Shown here in pieces: positions 28,174 through 36,809 of a stretch of 64,000 bases of DNA (the first letter of the stretch is position 1; every line of letters starts with the position of its first letter). Origin of the DNA: an uncultured Granulosicoccaceae bacterium (GTDB lineage Bacteria; Pseudomonadota; Gammaproteobacteria; Granulosicoccales; Granulosicoccaceae); assembly GCA_938006335.1 (NCBI GenBank), contig CALLMF010000002.1, positions 62,001 through 126,000 of the forward strand. Reading direction: 5' to 3'. The notes under the pieces are model-generated. The model searched no databases, was not told the origin of the DNA, and saw nothing but the letters and a program-made list of their open reading frames with translations. The translations under genes were made by a program, and so were the position numbers.

Positions 28174-29273
28174 CTGTTTTTCTGGCCGAATACGGACTGT
28201 TCCTCGCCAAGGTAGTCACGGTCGTTCTTGCAGTCGGAATTCTGGTGACAATTGTCGCTGCGAGCATGGCGCGCGGGCGTAAGGACGGAGCAGAGGAAGG
28301 CCCGGACGCCGGCGAAATCGTCATCACCAAATTCAACGAGCGCCTCGAGGACTTCGAGGAGGCCTTGTCGATCTCGAGGCTCGAGCCGGCGATGCGCAAG
28401 CAGGCCAGCAAGGAGCGCAAGACCCGCGAAAAGGCCGAACGCAAGGCGGCAAAAGTCGCTGCCAAGAAAGCCAAGCGTCAACGTGGCAAGGGCGAGACTC
28501 TGGTCCCAGAGAACCCGAAGCCGCGAACCTTCGTGCTCGACTTCGACGGCGACATCCGTGCCACGGCGGTCGACAAGCTGAGTCGCGAGATCACCGCGAT
28601 TCTCACCAGTGCGACAACGGAAGACGAAGTGCTGCTTCGGCTCGAGAGTGGTGGCGGCACCGTCAATGGATACGGGCTCGGGGCGGCACAACTGGATCGC
28701 ATTCGCAAGCGCCGCATCCGCTTGACCGTTTGTGTGGATCGGGTCGCGGCCAGCGGTGGTTACATGATGGCGTGCGTCGGCAACAAGATCGTAGCTGCAC
28801 CTTTCGCCATGGTGGGCTCGATCGGTGTTGTGGCACAGATCCCCAACGTGCACCGCCTGCTCAAGCAGTGGAACATCGACGTCGAGCTGCTGACTGCAGG
28901 AAAATTCAAGCGCACACTGACCGTACTCGGCGAAAACACCGACGAGGGCCGTGCCAAGTTCGTCGAGGATATCGAGCGCATTCACGATCAGTTCAAATCC
29001 TATGTTGACGCCCACCGCCCGCAGCTCGACATAGAGACGGTTGCCACCGGCGAGGTCTGGTCGGGGCAGGATGTCGTGGATCTTGGCCTGGTCGACGAAT
29101 TGGGCACCAGCGACGACGTGCTCGGTACGGCCTGCGAGGGGCGCGAGGTGCTGGTGGTGAGCTGGCGCCAGAAGCGCAATCTCATGCAGCGCTTCTCTTT
29201 CGGTGTCGAGAGTCTCGCCGACCGCATCGTCTTGCGCTGGCTCGACAGAATCGCGCGTTCGCCCGAAATCTGA
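28170..29273 (+). CDS. sohB: Inner-membrane serine peptidase SohB (S49 family)
   Basis: 367 aa: one N-terminal membrane helix (GLFLAKVVTVVLAVGILVT), a long charged region (~45-110, rich in Lys/Arg/Ala), then the S49 signal-peptide-peptidase domain. The catalytic serine is in RVAASGGYMMAC and the probable general-base lysine in TAGKFKRTLT. It likely degrades membrane or signal-peptide remnants on the periplasmic side. ATG 28170 has a strong ribosome-binding site (AAGAGGAG) and overlaps the rlmL stop. A hairpin follows at 29293. Confidence 0.93.
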   Translation: MTVFLAEYGLFLAKVVTVVLAVGILVTIVAASMARGRKDGAEEGPDAGEIVITKFNERLEDFEEALSISRLEPAMRKQASKERKTREKAERKAAKVAAKKAKRQRGKGETLVPENPKPRTFVLDFDGDIRATAVDKLSREITAILTSATTEDEVLLRLESGGGTVNGYGLGAAQLDRIRKRRIRLTVCVDRVAASGGYMMACVGNKIVAAPFAMVGSIGVVAQIPNVHRLLKQWNIDVELLTAGKFKRTLTVLGENTDEGRAKFVEDIERIHDQFKSYVDAHRPQLDIETVATGEVWSGQDVVDLGLVDELGTSDDVLGTACEGREVLVVSWRQKRNLMQRFSFGVESLADRIVLRWLDRIARSPEI

Positions 29274-29292
29274 CCAAACGCTACCGCTTCGC

Positions 29293-29309
29293 AAGCCTGC
29301 GCCAGGCTT
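29293..29309 (+). terminator. Hairpin after rlmL-sohB
   Basis: AAGCCTG-CGC-CAGGCTT is a perfect 7-bp stem with a 3-nt loop, 20 bp after the sohB stop. A broken T-rich stretch (ACTTTAGTTTCTTG) follows about 9 nt later. A second, weaker hairpin CCGTTA/TAACGG lies at 29339-29360. Confidence 0.45.
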
Positions 29310-29484
29310 CTGTTGGACTTTAGTTTCTTGTCTGTCGGCCGTTATTTATCTGAGTAACGGTCTGACGACCTGCGCTGCGCACGTCTGCGGTTTGTTTCGC
29401 GCGGATGCGGCTGAGAGCCTGGATTTACGGTTGTCACAGCGGAGTCCCGGGCCTTGCAAAGAATATCTGCACGGCAGAGAAAGC

Positions 29485-29565
29485 ATGGAAACTAGGGTTG
29501 AAGTCCGCAGAGATTCGGGCGCGGAGTACCGCGTTGGACGCCTGCGGTCGGTGGTTATCGCGTGA
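29485..29565 (+). CDS. Possible 26-aa leader ORF coupled to hpt
   Basis: ATG 29485 opens a 26-codon frame (METRVEVRRDSG...) that ends TGA at 29563-29565, overlapping the GTG start of the Hpt gene as GTGA. Upstream AGAGAAAGC is a weak ribosome-binding site. The overlap style is the same as in this window's clear operons, which argues for real translation, but the peptide has no recognisable family and may be chance. Confidence 0.3.
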   Translation: METRVEVRRDSGAEYRVGRLRSVVIA

Positions 29566-29921
29566 GCGCCACTATCGACCAGACGGCGCTGGCGTCACTG
29601 TACGCGTTGAATCGACCTGGCAAGCCTGATGTTGCAGGGCGCGTCATCGGCATGTTTTGCGAAGATGCACCGGTGCTTGTCGCCGCCATTGAGTCGGGCA
29701 TTGCGTCCAATGACATCGAGTCGACGCGCATGGCGGCCCACTCACTCAAGTCCAGTGCGGCCTACGTCGGTGCAGTCTTCCTGTCCGAGGCGAGTGCTCG
29801 TGTCGAACGGGCTGCCCGAGAAGGCAACGTGTCGCAGTGTGCGCTGCTCGGCAAAACGCTGGAAGCCCTGTTGGCACACGCGATCACCGCACTCCACCAG
29901 GTGGAAGCGAAGGCTGCTTGA
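29562..29921 (+). CDS. Histidine phosphotransfer (Hpt) protein
   Basis: 119 aa, all-helical, with the phospho-accepting histidine H60 in AAHSLKSSAAYVGA, the standard Hpt motif. It relays phosphate between a hybrid kinase and a response regulator. The stop is immediately followed by the ATG of a REC-PAS-GGDEF-EAL protein, so the obvious acceptor is that REC domain. No histidine kinase is encoded nearby. The start is GTG 29562, inside the stop of a possible mini-ORF. Confidence 0.88.
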   Translation: MSATIDQTALASLYALNRPGKPDVAGRVIGMFCEDAPVLVAAIESGIASNDIESTRMAAHSLKSSAAYVGAVFLSEASARVERAAREGNVSQCALLGKTLEALLAHAITALHQVEAKAA

Positions 29922-32120
29922 ATGCACGCTGGCGAAGACAATCCGCTCGCAAGCGAGGAGACAGCCGCTTCGGTGGTCCAATCCGTCGTGCTGCATGTCG
30001 ACGACGACATGTCGAGCCTCATCATGGCGGAAGGCACGCTTGAGGATGCAGGCTTTGCGGTGGTGCACGCGTCCAACGGCAGGGAAGCGCTCGATCGCTA
30101 TCAGGAGCATCAACCTGACTTCGTGATCATGGATGCGGAGATGCCGGTCATGGACGGCTTCGAGGCCATTCGCCGTATTCGTCAGCTTCCGGGCGGCGAG
30201 CATGTGCCGATCCTGATGACCACCGGTCTTGACGACCTTGATTCGATCACGCGGGCGTACGACGAGGGCGCTACCGACTTCGTGACCAAACCCGTGAATT
30301 TCTTCATTCTGCCGCACCGGGTGCAGTACATGCTTCGCTCCAAGGTGACGGCGGACGAGCTGCGCGCCAGTCAGGAAAAGCTCGACAAGGCCCAACGCAT
30401 CGCCAAGATGGGCAACTGGGAGTGGGACATCGAGTCCGGGGCATTGAACTTCTCGCACGGGTTTCTTCTTGCCATTCCGGCAGCCGAGTCCGCTCCGCCC
30501 AGCACTTGGTCCGAGTGTCTGCACCTGCTCGCCGAACCGGAAAGATCGATGTTCGAGCAGGCGGCCTTGCGCGCAGTAAGAAAGCCCGATCGACTCAGCA
30601 TCGAGCTGAGCCCCAGCGGAGGGACGGCAGGCCAAAAACCGCGGACTATCGTGCTGGAGGGTGAGCCGCAGCTCGATGCAAACGGCAAATGCACCCATTT
30701 GATGGGAACGGTTCAGGATGTCACCGAGCACCGCGAGGCGCAGGCCCAGATTCATAATCTCGCCTACTTCGACATCACGACAGGTCTGCCGAATCGCGCC
30801 AGGCTACTGCAACTACTCGGCGCTGCGGTCCAACGCGCCGATCAGAACAACAGCAAGTTTGCCGTGCTGTTCGTGGATCTTGATCACTTCAAGCAGGTCA
30901 ACGACACGCTGGGTCATGACGCTGGCGATCTTCTGTTGCAGATGGTCTCCGAGCGAATCACCGATGTGTTGAGGAGCAGTGATCTGCTCACTCGTGGATC
31001 CGAAGAGAATACCGAGACACACACGATCGCCCGTCTGGGTGGCGACGAGTTTGTCGTACTGCTCGATGCCATTCGGCGTCCCGAGGACAGCGCGCGGGTT
31101 GCCCAGCGTCTCGCTGGGGTGATTCGCGAACCCTTTCACCTCGATGATAATGAAGTTTCCATCTCGTCCACCATCGGAATCAGCGTGTTCCCGGCGGATG
31201 GCACCGACAGTGCCACATTGTTGAAACACGCCGACGTGGCCATGTACCACGCCAAGGAACGAGGGCGCGATGGCTACCAGTTCTACTCTCGCGGTATTCA
31301 CGAGCGCGCGCTGCAGCGCTTCTCGCTGGAGAAGGATCTCAAGCGCGCCATCGGTCACGGTGAGCTTGATCTTGTCTTCCAACCGAAGGTGGAGATTGCA
31401 ACCGGTCGAATCAGTGGCTGCGAAGCCCTCGTGCGGTGGTTACACCCGGAGCGCGGACCGGTGAGTCCATGCGAATTCATACCATTGGCAGAAGATACGG
31501 GACTGATACTTCCGCTCGGTCAATGGGTACTGGCGCGCGCCTGCCGTCAGATGCAACAGTGGCATCAGCTTGGCGACATCGGCTTCGGTATCGCGGTCAA
31601 TTGCTCTGCTGTCCAGTTCACTCGTGGCGACATGGAAAAAGAACTGGACACGGCTCTGAAAGACTCGGGGCTTGCGCCGCATCTGCTTGAAGTCGAGCTT
31701 ACCGAAAGTCTGCTGATGCACGACATCAACGCCGGCATCGCAAGCCTTCAGCGCATGAAGGCTTTGGGCGTGAAGGTGTCGATCGATGATTTTGGAGCCG
31801 GATTTTCCTCGCTGAGTTATCTCAAGCGTTTGCCTGCAGACAAATTGAAGATCGACCAGTGTTTCGTCAAGGACCTCGATTCGGATGCGGGAGACAAGGC
31901 CATCGTCGTTGCTGTTACCAAGCTCAGTCATGATCTTGGACTCACCGTGGTCGCCGAAGGCGTGGAAACACGCGAGCAGTTCGGCGCGCTGCGTGAACTA
32001 GCCTGCGATGAAGCGCAGGGTTATCTGATCAGCAAGCCGCTTGCTGCAGACGCCTTAATTGCCTGGGTCAGAGAGCAAGGTCAGGACGATGACCCCCGGT
32101 GGTTGGCTGACGCGGCCTGA
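29922..32120 (+). CDS. Response regulator with REC-PAS-GGDEF-EAL domains (c-di-GMP turnover)
   Basis: 732 aa. REC (~20-140) has phospho-acceptor D71 (IMDAEMPVMDG) and the conserved lysine in TKPVNF. A PAS-like region follows (~150-270, GNWEWDIESG to VTEHREAQ). GGDEF (~280-440) has an intact RLGGDEFVVL but no RxxD five residues upstream, so no I-site inhibition is expected. EAL (~460-720) has EALVRW, ELTES, IDDFGAGFSSL, LKIDQ and VAEGVET, i.e. all phosphodiesterase metal and catalytic positions. It probably makes and/or breaks c-di-GMP under phosphorelay control through the adjacent Hpt protein. Confidence 0.93.
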   Translation: MHAGEDNPLASEETAASVVQSVVLHVDDDMSSLIMAEGTLEDAGFAVVHASNGREALDRYQEHQPDFVIMDAEMPVMDGFEAIRRIRQLPGGEHVPILMTTGLDDLDSITRAYDEGATDFVTKPVNFFILPHRVQYMLRSKVTADELRASQEKLDKAQRIAKMGNWEWDIESGALNFSHGFLLAIPAAESAPPSTWSECLHLLAEPERSMFEQAALRAVRKPDRLSIELSPSGGTAGQKPRTIVLEGEPQLDANGKCTHLMGTVQDVTEHREAQAQIHNLAYFDITTGLPNRARLLQLLGAAVQRADQNNSKFAVLFVDLDHFKQVNDTLGHDAGDLLLQMVSERITDVLRSSDLLTRGSEENTETHTIARLGGDEFVVLLDAIRRPEDSARVAQRLAGVIREPFHLDDNEVSISSTIGISVFPADGTDSATLLKHADVAMYHAKERGRDGYQFYSRGIHERALQRFSLEKDLKRAIGHGELDLVFQPKVEIATGRISGCEALVRWLHPERGPVSPCEFIPLAEDTGLILPLGQWVLARACRQMQQWHQLGDIGFGIAVNCSAVQFTRGDMEKELDTALKDSGLAPHLLEVELTESLLMHDINAGIASLQRMKALGVKVSIDDFGAGFSSLSYLKRLPADKLKIDQCFVKDLDSDAGDKAIVVAVTKLSHDLGLTVVAEGVETREQFGALRELACDEAQGYLISKPLAADALIAWVREQGQDDDPRWLADAA

Positions 32121-32175
32121 GCACGTTGGAGCGCGGCACCGGTGTGCTCGTTGAGTGGTGGGTTATCCTTGGCCG

Positions 32176-32616
32176 ATGACCGACACGAATCCGCCGTCGC
32201 CTGGCATCACCCTCGAGCAATTTCGACAAATCAGTGACGAACGTCTGCCGTTTGCCACATCGATGGGCATTGTGGCGGAGTGCATCGCGGCGGAGCAGGT
32301 ACTGATGCGTGCCGTCTACGACAGCAGCTTCCTCCGTCCCGGAGGGACCATCGCCGGACCCATCATGATGGGACTTGCTGACGCCGCCTTGTACGCCCTG
32401 GTGTTGTCCCGGGTGGGGCCGGTCGAGCTTGCGGTAACCACGCAACTGTCCATCAATTTTCTGCGTAAACCCGCTCCGGGCGACATGCTTGCCGAGGCAC
32501 GTGCCTTGAAAGTGGGTCGCCGGCTGGTGGTGGGCGAGGTCGCCTTGTGGAGCGCTTCGGGCCATCGTGAAGAACTCGTGGCTCACGCGACGGGCACGTA
32601 CTCGATTCCACCCTGA
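32176..32616 (+). CDS. PaaI-like hotdog thioesterase
   Basis: 146 aa with the PaaI/4HBT hotdog pattern: GGTIAGPIMMGLADAALYA as the central helix with its acidic residue, then TTQLSINFLRKPAPGDMLAEA strands. It likely hydrolyses an acyl-CoA thioester. The start is ATG 32176; the track GTG at 32155 lies before it. It lies 55 bp after the c-di-GMP gene and 39 bp before a HAD hydrolase gene. Confidence 0.85.
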   Translation: MTDTNPPSPGITLEQFRQISDERLPFATSMGIVAECIAAEQVLMRAVYDSSFLRPGGTIAGPIMMGLADAALYALVLSRVGPVELAVTTQLSINFLRKPAPGDMLAEARALKVGRRLVVGEVALWSASGHREELVAHATGTYSIPP

Positions 32617-32655
32617 AGGTGTCATGATTATCGGCGAGCCAATTGGAGCCCTGTC

Positions 32656-33342
32656 ATGACCGACTCACCGCTAACGGACGTCGAAGCGTGTGTATTCGAT
32701 GCCTACGGTACGCTGCTGGACGTGCACTCTGCTGTGGCGCGCCATGCTGATGATGTCGGTCCACGGTATGCCGAGTTGTCGGCAGAGTGGCGGCGCAGGC
32801 AGTTGGAGTACACCTGGCTGCGTAGTCTCATGCTGGCCTTCACGGACTTCGAGAGCGTTACGCGCGAGGCGCTCGACGTATCACTCAAGGTGTTTGATCT
32901 TGATACGGCATTGATCGCTCCACTGATGCAGTCCTACCGATCCCTGGACGCATTCGCCGACGTGCCAGGCACGCTTGCCGTGCTGGGTCAGGCAGGATTT
33001 TCACGTTCCATTCTCAGCAACGGTACTGAAGACATGCTGGCAGAGGGCGTACGAGCGGCCGGTATCGAGCAACATCTTGACAATATCTATTCAGTGGATG
33101 CGGTAAGAATATACAAGCCTGACCCGGCCGTGTATCAGCTGTGCGTGGACCGACTCGGTGTGTCCGCACAACGCGTGTTGTTCATGTCTTCGAATGCCTG
33201 GGATGCAGCGGGTGCCGCACACTTCGGTTTTCAGGTGGTCTGGATCAACCGTTACGGTCAGCCCGCCGAGACGCTTCCCGGCAAGCCTGTCCGTACTATT
33301 ACCTCTCTCGACGCCCTGCCTGGCATTGTTGGCATCTGCTGA
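32656..33342 (+). CDS. Haloacid dehalogenase type II (HAD superfamily)
   Basis: 228 aa, matching the L-2-haloacid dehalogenase group. The nucleophile is D15 in VFDAYGTLLDVHSA, motif II is ILSNGTEDML, the motif III lysine is YKPDPAVYQ, and the MSSNAWDAAGA segment near residue 175 is typical of type II dehalogenases rather than phosphatases. The substrate could be a 2-haloacid or another small molecule. It precedes the kinase gene by 72 bp. Confidence 0.88.
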   Translation: MTDSPLTDVEACVFDAYGTLLDVHSAVARHADDVGPRYAELSAEWRRRQLEYTWLRSLMLAFTDFESVTREALDVSLKVFDLDTALIAPLMQSYRSLDAFADVPGTLAVLGQAGFSRSILSNGTEDMLAEGVRAAGIEQHLDNIYSVDAVRIYKPDPAVYQLCVDRLGVSAQRVLFMSSNAWDAAGAAHFGFQVVWINRYGQPAETLPGKPVRTITSLDALPGIVGIC

Positions 33343-33414
33343 TGCCGCACGGAAGTACCGCGAACATCGCCCAGTCCACTAGACTGAGCACACGCCTGAA
33401 TACTTGCACCTCCC

Positions 33415-34317
33415 GTGACCGTTCACGTTTTCGGCTCGATCAACCTCGACAGGATCTACCGCGTTCCGCATCTCGCGCGTCCCGGTGAAACCCTCGCCAG
33501 CCGCACGCTGACGACCGTATTGGGCGGCAAAGGCGCGAACCAGAGCCTCGCCCTGGCCCGCGCCGGTGCCGAGGTCGCGCATCTGGGACGACTCGGGCGT
33601 GACGATGGAGCCTGGTTGAACCCGCTCGAGGAGGGTGGGGTGAGTATCACCGGCGTCGAGCTGGTGGATGACGTGAGCGGTCACGCCATCATTCAAGTGG
33701 ACGACGCGGGCGAGAACTCGATTGTGCTCCACGGCGGTGCCAATCGCGGATTTGATCGGGCGGCGCTCGATCGCTTGTTCGCGTCCATGCAAGCCGGGGA
33801 CTGGCTGCTCATGCAGAACGAATGCGATGGTCTGACTGATGCCTTCGCCATCGTTGCAGAGCGCGATGTACGCCTCGCATTCAATCCAGCCCCCATGGAC
33901 GAGGCCGTGCGTTCTCTGCCGTTGGATGCGCTGGATCTTCTGGTGGTCAACCAGACCGAGGCGGCCATGTTGCTCGGGCTTGACATCAACGCGTCCGTGG
34001 ACACCTTGAAAGAGCAGCTCAGCAAGAGTTTGCGTGGTGTCACGCGGGTCCTCACTCTCGGTGCGCAAGGCGCATGCTTGCTTCCGGCAGACAGTGACAC
34101 GATGATCGAGCAGGCTGCCCCTGCGGTCCAGGTCGTGGACACCACTGGGGCAGGTGACACCTTTGTCGGCTATCTCCTCGCCGCGCTGGTTGCGGGTCTG
34201 TCGCCGGTGGCTGCCCTGGAGCGTGCAGTGACGGCGGGGGCGCTCGCTGTGACCCGCGCAGGCGCTACCCCTTCGATTCCTGACGCGGCGGCGGTTGACG
34301 CCGTGATGCTGGGCTAG
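33415..34317 (+). CDS. Ribokinase-like PfkB carbohydrate kinase
   Basis: 300 aa with both PfkB signatures: VLGGKGANQSLALARAG (near residue 37) and DTTGAGDTFVGYLLAAL (near residue 240, with the catalytic Asp). The protein starts HVFGSINLDRIYRV, as ribokinases do. The nucleoside hydrolase gene starts three bases after this stop. Together they would release ribose from nucleosides and phosphorylate it. GTG 33415 is the only sensible start. Ribose specificity is inferred from the neighbour. Confidence 0.88.
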   Translation: MTVHVFGSINLDRIYRVPHLARPGETLASRTLTTVLGGKGANQSLALARAGAEVAHLGRLGRDDGAWLNPLEEGGVSITGVELVDDVSGHAIIQVDDAGENSIVLHGGANRGFDRAALDRLFASMQAGDWLLMQNECDGLTDAFAIVAERDVRLAFNPAPMDEAVRSLPLDALDLLVVNQTEAAMLLGLDINASVDTLKEQLSKSLRGVTRVLTLGAQGACLLPADSDTMIEQAAPAVQVVDTTGAGDTFVGYLLAALVAGLSPVAALERAVTAGALAVTRAGATPSIPDAAAVDAVMLG

Positions 34318-34320
34318 CTG

Positions 34321-35325
34321 ATGAAACCGATAATTCTCGACACCGATCCGGGCGTTGATGATGCGATGGCCATTGCATACGCGCTTGCCCATCCGAAACT
34401 GGAGCTCTTGGCGCTGACCACCGTCTTCGGTAATACCAACGTCGATGCCACTACCAGGAACGCCAGCTGGCTGCTCGATCGGTTTGGTGCACGCAGGGTC
34501 GATGTCGCTCGTGGTGCGGCGACGCCCCTTGTGCAAGCGCCCTTGCCGCATTCGGAGTTCGTCCATGGCGCTGATGGAATAGGCGGGTGCTACCCCGTGG
34601 AACCTTACGCGCTGGACTCCACCGCCCGACACGCAAGCCTCCACCGCTTGGCTGCCGCGGAGTACATCGTCGAGGCGGCGCGGGCACGTCCCGGCGAAAT
34701 CACACTCATTGCTGTAGGTCCCATGACCAATGTTGCGGCCGCGTTGGCGCTGGAGCCGGAGCTGCCATCCTTGCTCGAGTCCCTGGTCGTGATGGGGGGC
34801 GCTCTGGACGAGCCGGGCAATGTCACACCAGCAGCCGAGGCCAACTTTTTCAATGACCCGCACGCCGCCGATCTGCTGATGGGGGTCGAGTGGCCGATGA
34901 CCGTGGTTGGCCTCGATGTCACCCACAAGATCATGATCGCAGACAGCGATCTGGACCGGGTGGGTGCTCAGGGTGGTGAAACCGGCCGGTTGATACGCGA
35001 TACCAGTCGCTTCTATGTCGATTTCTACAGTACGAAAGGTGCTGCGCGCGGCGAGGACCGGGAGCCTGCTTGTGCAATGCACGATGCTGCAGCGGTCGCG
35101 TACGTCGTCATGCCTGACGCCTTCGAAACCGTCAGCGGGCCTGCGCGCGCGGTGCCTGATGGCATGGCCGCGGGGCAGTTGCTGGTTGATCGTGCGGGGT
35201 ACACCTATGCGACAGATCATTGGCAAGACCGGCCGAGCACAGCTGTGTGCATGGCCGTCGATGCGGAACGAGTCAGAGACGATTTTCTGTCCCGCCTCAC
35301 CGTCGCTGGAGGAGCACAAGCATGA
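34321..35325 (+). CDS. Inosine-uridine preferring nucleoside hydrolase family protein
   Basis: 334 aa. The calcium-binding DTDPGVDDAM motif (residues 7-16) and the VVMGGALDEPGN strand are diagnostic of the IunH family, which cleaves nucleosides to base and ribose. Cytoplasmic: no signal peptide. It is flanked by a ribokinase-like gene upstream and overlaps the lipoprotein gene downstream by ATGA. The BMP-type ABC importer 6 kb downstream is a plausible source of nucleosides. Confidence 0.93.
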   Translation: MKPIILDTDPGVDDAMAIAYALAHPKLELLALTTVFGNTNVDATTRNASWLLDRFGARRVDVARGAATPLVQAPLPHSEFVHGADGIGGCYPVEPYALDSTARHASLHRLAAAEYIVEAARARPGEITLIAVGPMTNVAAALALEPELPSLLESLVVMGGALDEPGNVTPAAEANFFNDPHAADLLMGVEWPMTVVGLDVTHKIMIADSDLDRVGAQGGETGRLIRDTSRFYVDFYSTKGAARGEDREPACAMHDAAAVAYVVMPDAFETVSGPARAVPDGMAAGQLLVDRAGYTYATDHWQDRPSTAVCMAVDAERVRDDFLSRLTVAGGAQA

Positions 35326-36740
35326 ATCGAACAAGACGTCAGCTCGCCGTCGTTGCCGCTGTGTTTGCTGCCTCGATGACAAGTGGCTGCGATTGGGTGG
35401 ATTCCGCTGGCAATGGTGGTGGTTCCACCGGTTCGGTGATCACGATCAATGGGCAGCCCCTCGGGTCTGCGGTGTCCTTGCAGGAGAAGTCGTTTTCGCG
35501 CGTGCTCGTCACCCGGCTGAGCGGTGACGATGCAACGGTTTACGAGTTCGATAACACCCCGCTTGCCGAGGGCGCACTCGACACCTGCCTGTCGTTGAAC
35601 GGCTTTGATGCCGAGCACGCCGTCGGCTCTCTTGGCGATGCCTGCAGCGGCGCCGAAACCGATTGCCGCTTCATTGCACAGGATGACCCCAGCAACAGCA
35701 ACGAGCTTGCCTTCAGTCTGGACGTGCCCGAGTTGCGCGCTCCGGTAGGGCGGCGACATTCCTTGCGGGTTGGGCAGTACGTCACCGACGAGTTTGCCCA
35801 GACCACATTCGTGGAGGATTTCAGTACCGAGATTGATTTTTGTCTCATCTCGATCAACGAAGCACCCGAAGCCATCGCCGACACTTATGTACTGGTCGAG
35901 GGCGGTGTGCTCGATCTTGATGCCGCTGTCGGTGTGCTCGCCAACGATATCGATGATGACGATGTGCGCAACGAGTCACTGCGTGTGACCGCCACCGTCG
36001 AAGAGCCAACTTTCGATAACCGGTTTGAACTGCGCGAAGACGGGGGCTTTACCTACAGCTTTGCTCCCTCCGGCATTCGCGAGGATGTGATCGACCGATT
36101 TACCTATCGCGTGAGCGACGGCTCGCAGACCAGCGACGGGATGGCCACCATTCGCATCGTCGCGTCCAACCAGGCGCCGGTCGTGCTCGATATGCCTGAC
36201 CCTTACTTCGCCATGGTGGGCGAATTCTTCGAAGAAGACCTCTCGGTGTTGTTCGAGGATCCGGAAGGCCTCGATATGGCGTTCAGCTTCATTGAAGACC
36301 TGCCGGCGGACGGCGATCTGGAGCTATCGTCCGATGGTGTTCTCTCGGGAACTCCGGACAATGATGACGAGGGCGAATTCGGGCTGACGCTTGTGGCGGA
36401 TGACGGTGAGAACACCACGGAAACGATGATCACGTTGATTATCGAGGCGCCCGAGAATTCCGCACCTGAGTTCGTGCAGGGTACGGTGTTCAGCCAGACT
36501 GTCGATTTTGGCGACCGCATCGAAGACGTCGAGCCCGAATTCGAGGATCCGGACAACGATACGCTGACCTATCGCAATGCGGGAGCGAATCTGCCGCGCG
36601 GTCTGAGCGTCAACAGCAGCACCGGCGTGCTCAGTGGTCGCCCACGGTTGCGGGGACTGTTCACGGGTCTGGTTATCGAGGCGCAAGACTCCGCGGGCAA
36701 CACTGCCGAGTCCGACAGTTTCTTCATTCGGGTGCTGTAA
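35322..36740 (+). CDS. Lipoprotein with cadherin-like and putative Ig repeats
   Basis: 472 aa. A short signal ending in a lipobox-like SMTSG|C (Cys25) predicts a lipid anchor. Residues ~180-300 form a cadherin-like (tandem-95) domain (NEAPEAIADTYVL, GVLANDIDDDD, DRFTYRVSDGS). Two putative Ig modules follow: NQAPVVLDMPDPYF to GVLSGTPDNDDEG, and NSAPEFVQ to TGVLSGRPRLRG. Ca-binding-type acidic stretches are frequent. The mature N-terminal region (~35-175) has four or more cysteines and no family I know. It overlaps the nucleoside hydrolase stop (ATGA), so it is translated from the same mRNA. The role is unknown; surface binding is a guess. Confidence 0.8.
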   Translation: MNRTRRQLAVVAAVFAASMTSGCDWVDSAGNGGGSTGSVITINGQPLGSAVSLQEKSFSRVLVTRLSGDDATVYEFDNTPLAEGALDTCLSLNGFDAEHAVGSLGDACSGAETDCRFIAQDDPSNSNELAFSLDVPELRAPVGRRHSLRVGQYVTDEFAQTTFVEDFSTEIDFCLISINEAPEAIADTYVLVEGGVLDLDAAVGVLANDIDDDDVRNESLRVTATVEEPTFDNRFELREDGGFTYSFAPSGIREDVIDRFTYRVSDGSQTSDGMATIRIVASNQAPVVLDMPDPYFAMVGEFFEEDLSVLFEDPEGLDMAFSFIEDLPADGDLELSSDGVLSGTPDNDDEGEFGLTLVADDGENTTETMITLIIEAPENSAPEFVQGTVFSQTVDFGDRIEDVEPEFEDPDNDTLTYRNAGANLPRGLSVNSSTGVLSGRPRLRGLFTGLVIEAQDSAGNTAESDSFFIRVL

Positions 36741-36809
36741 GCCATTGCCTGCGAGCTTGCGCTGCATGGCGGCTTCGTAGACGATGCTGCCAAAGCCCCT
36801 GGAACCCTC

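Noticed and set aside
29405-29561. Possible c-di-GMP (GEMM) riboswitch before the Hpt/GGDEF-EAL genes
   Set aside because: The region has GCAAAG and GGAAAC-like pieces, but the conserved GEMM-I core elements (CAGGGCAAACC-type and GGGACGCAAAGCC-type segments) are not present in the right order or spacing.
33379-35382. 667-aa minus-strand ORF opposite the kinase and nucleoside hydrolase genes
   Set aside because: It is antisense to two well-defined enzymes, and its translation (Arg/His/Gln-rich) looks like no protein family.
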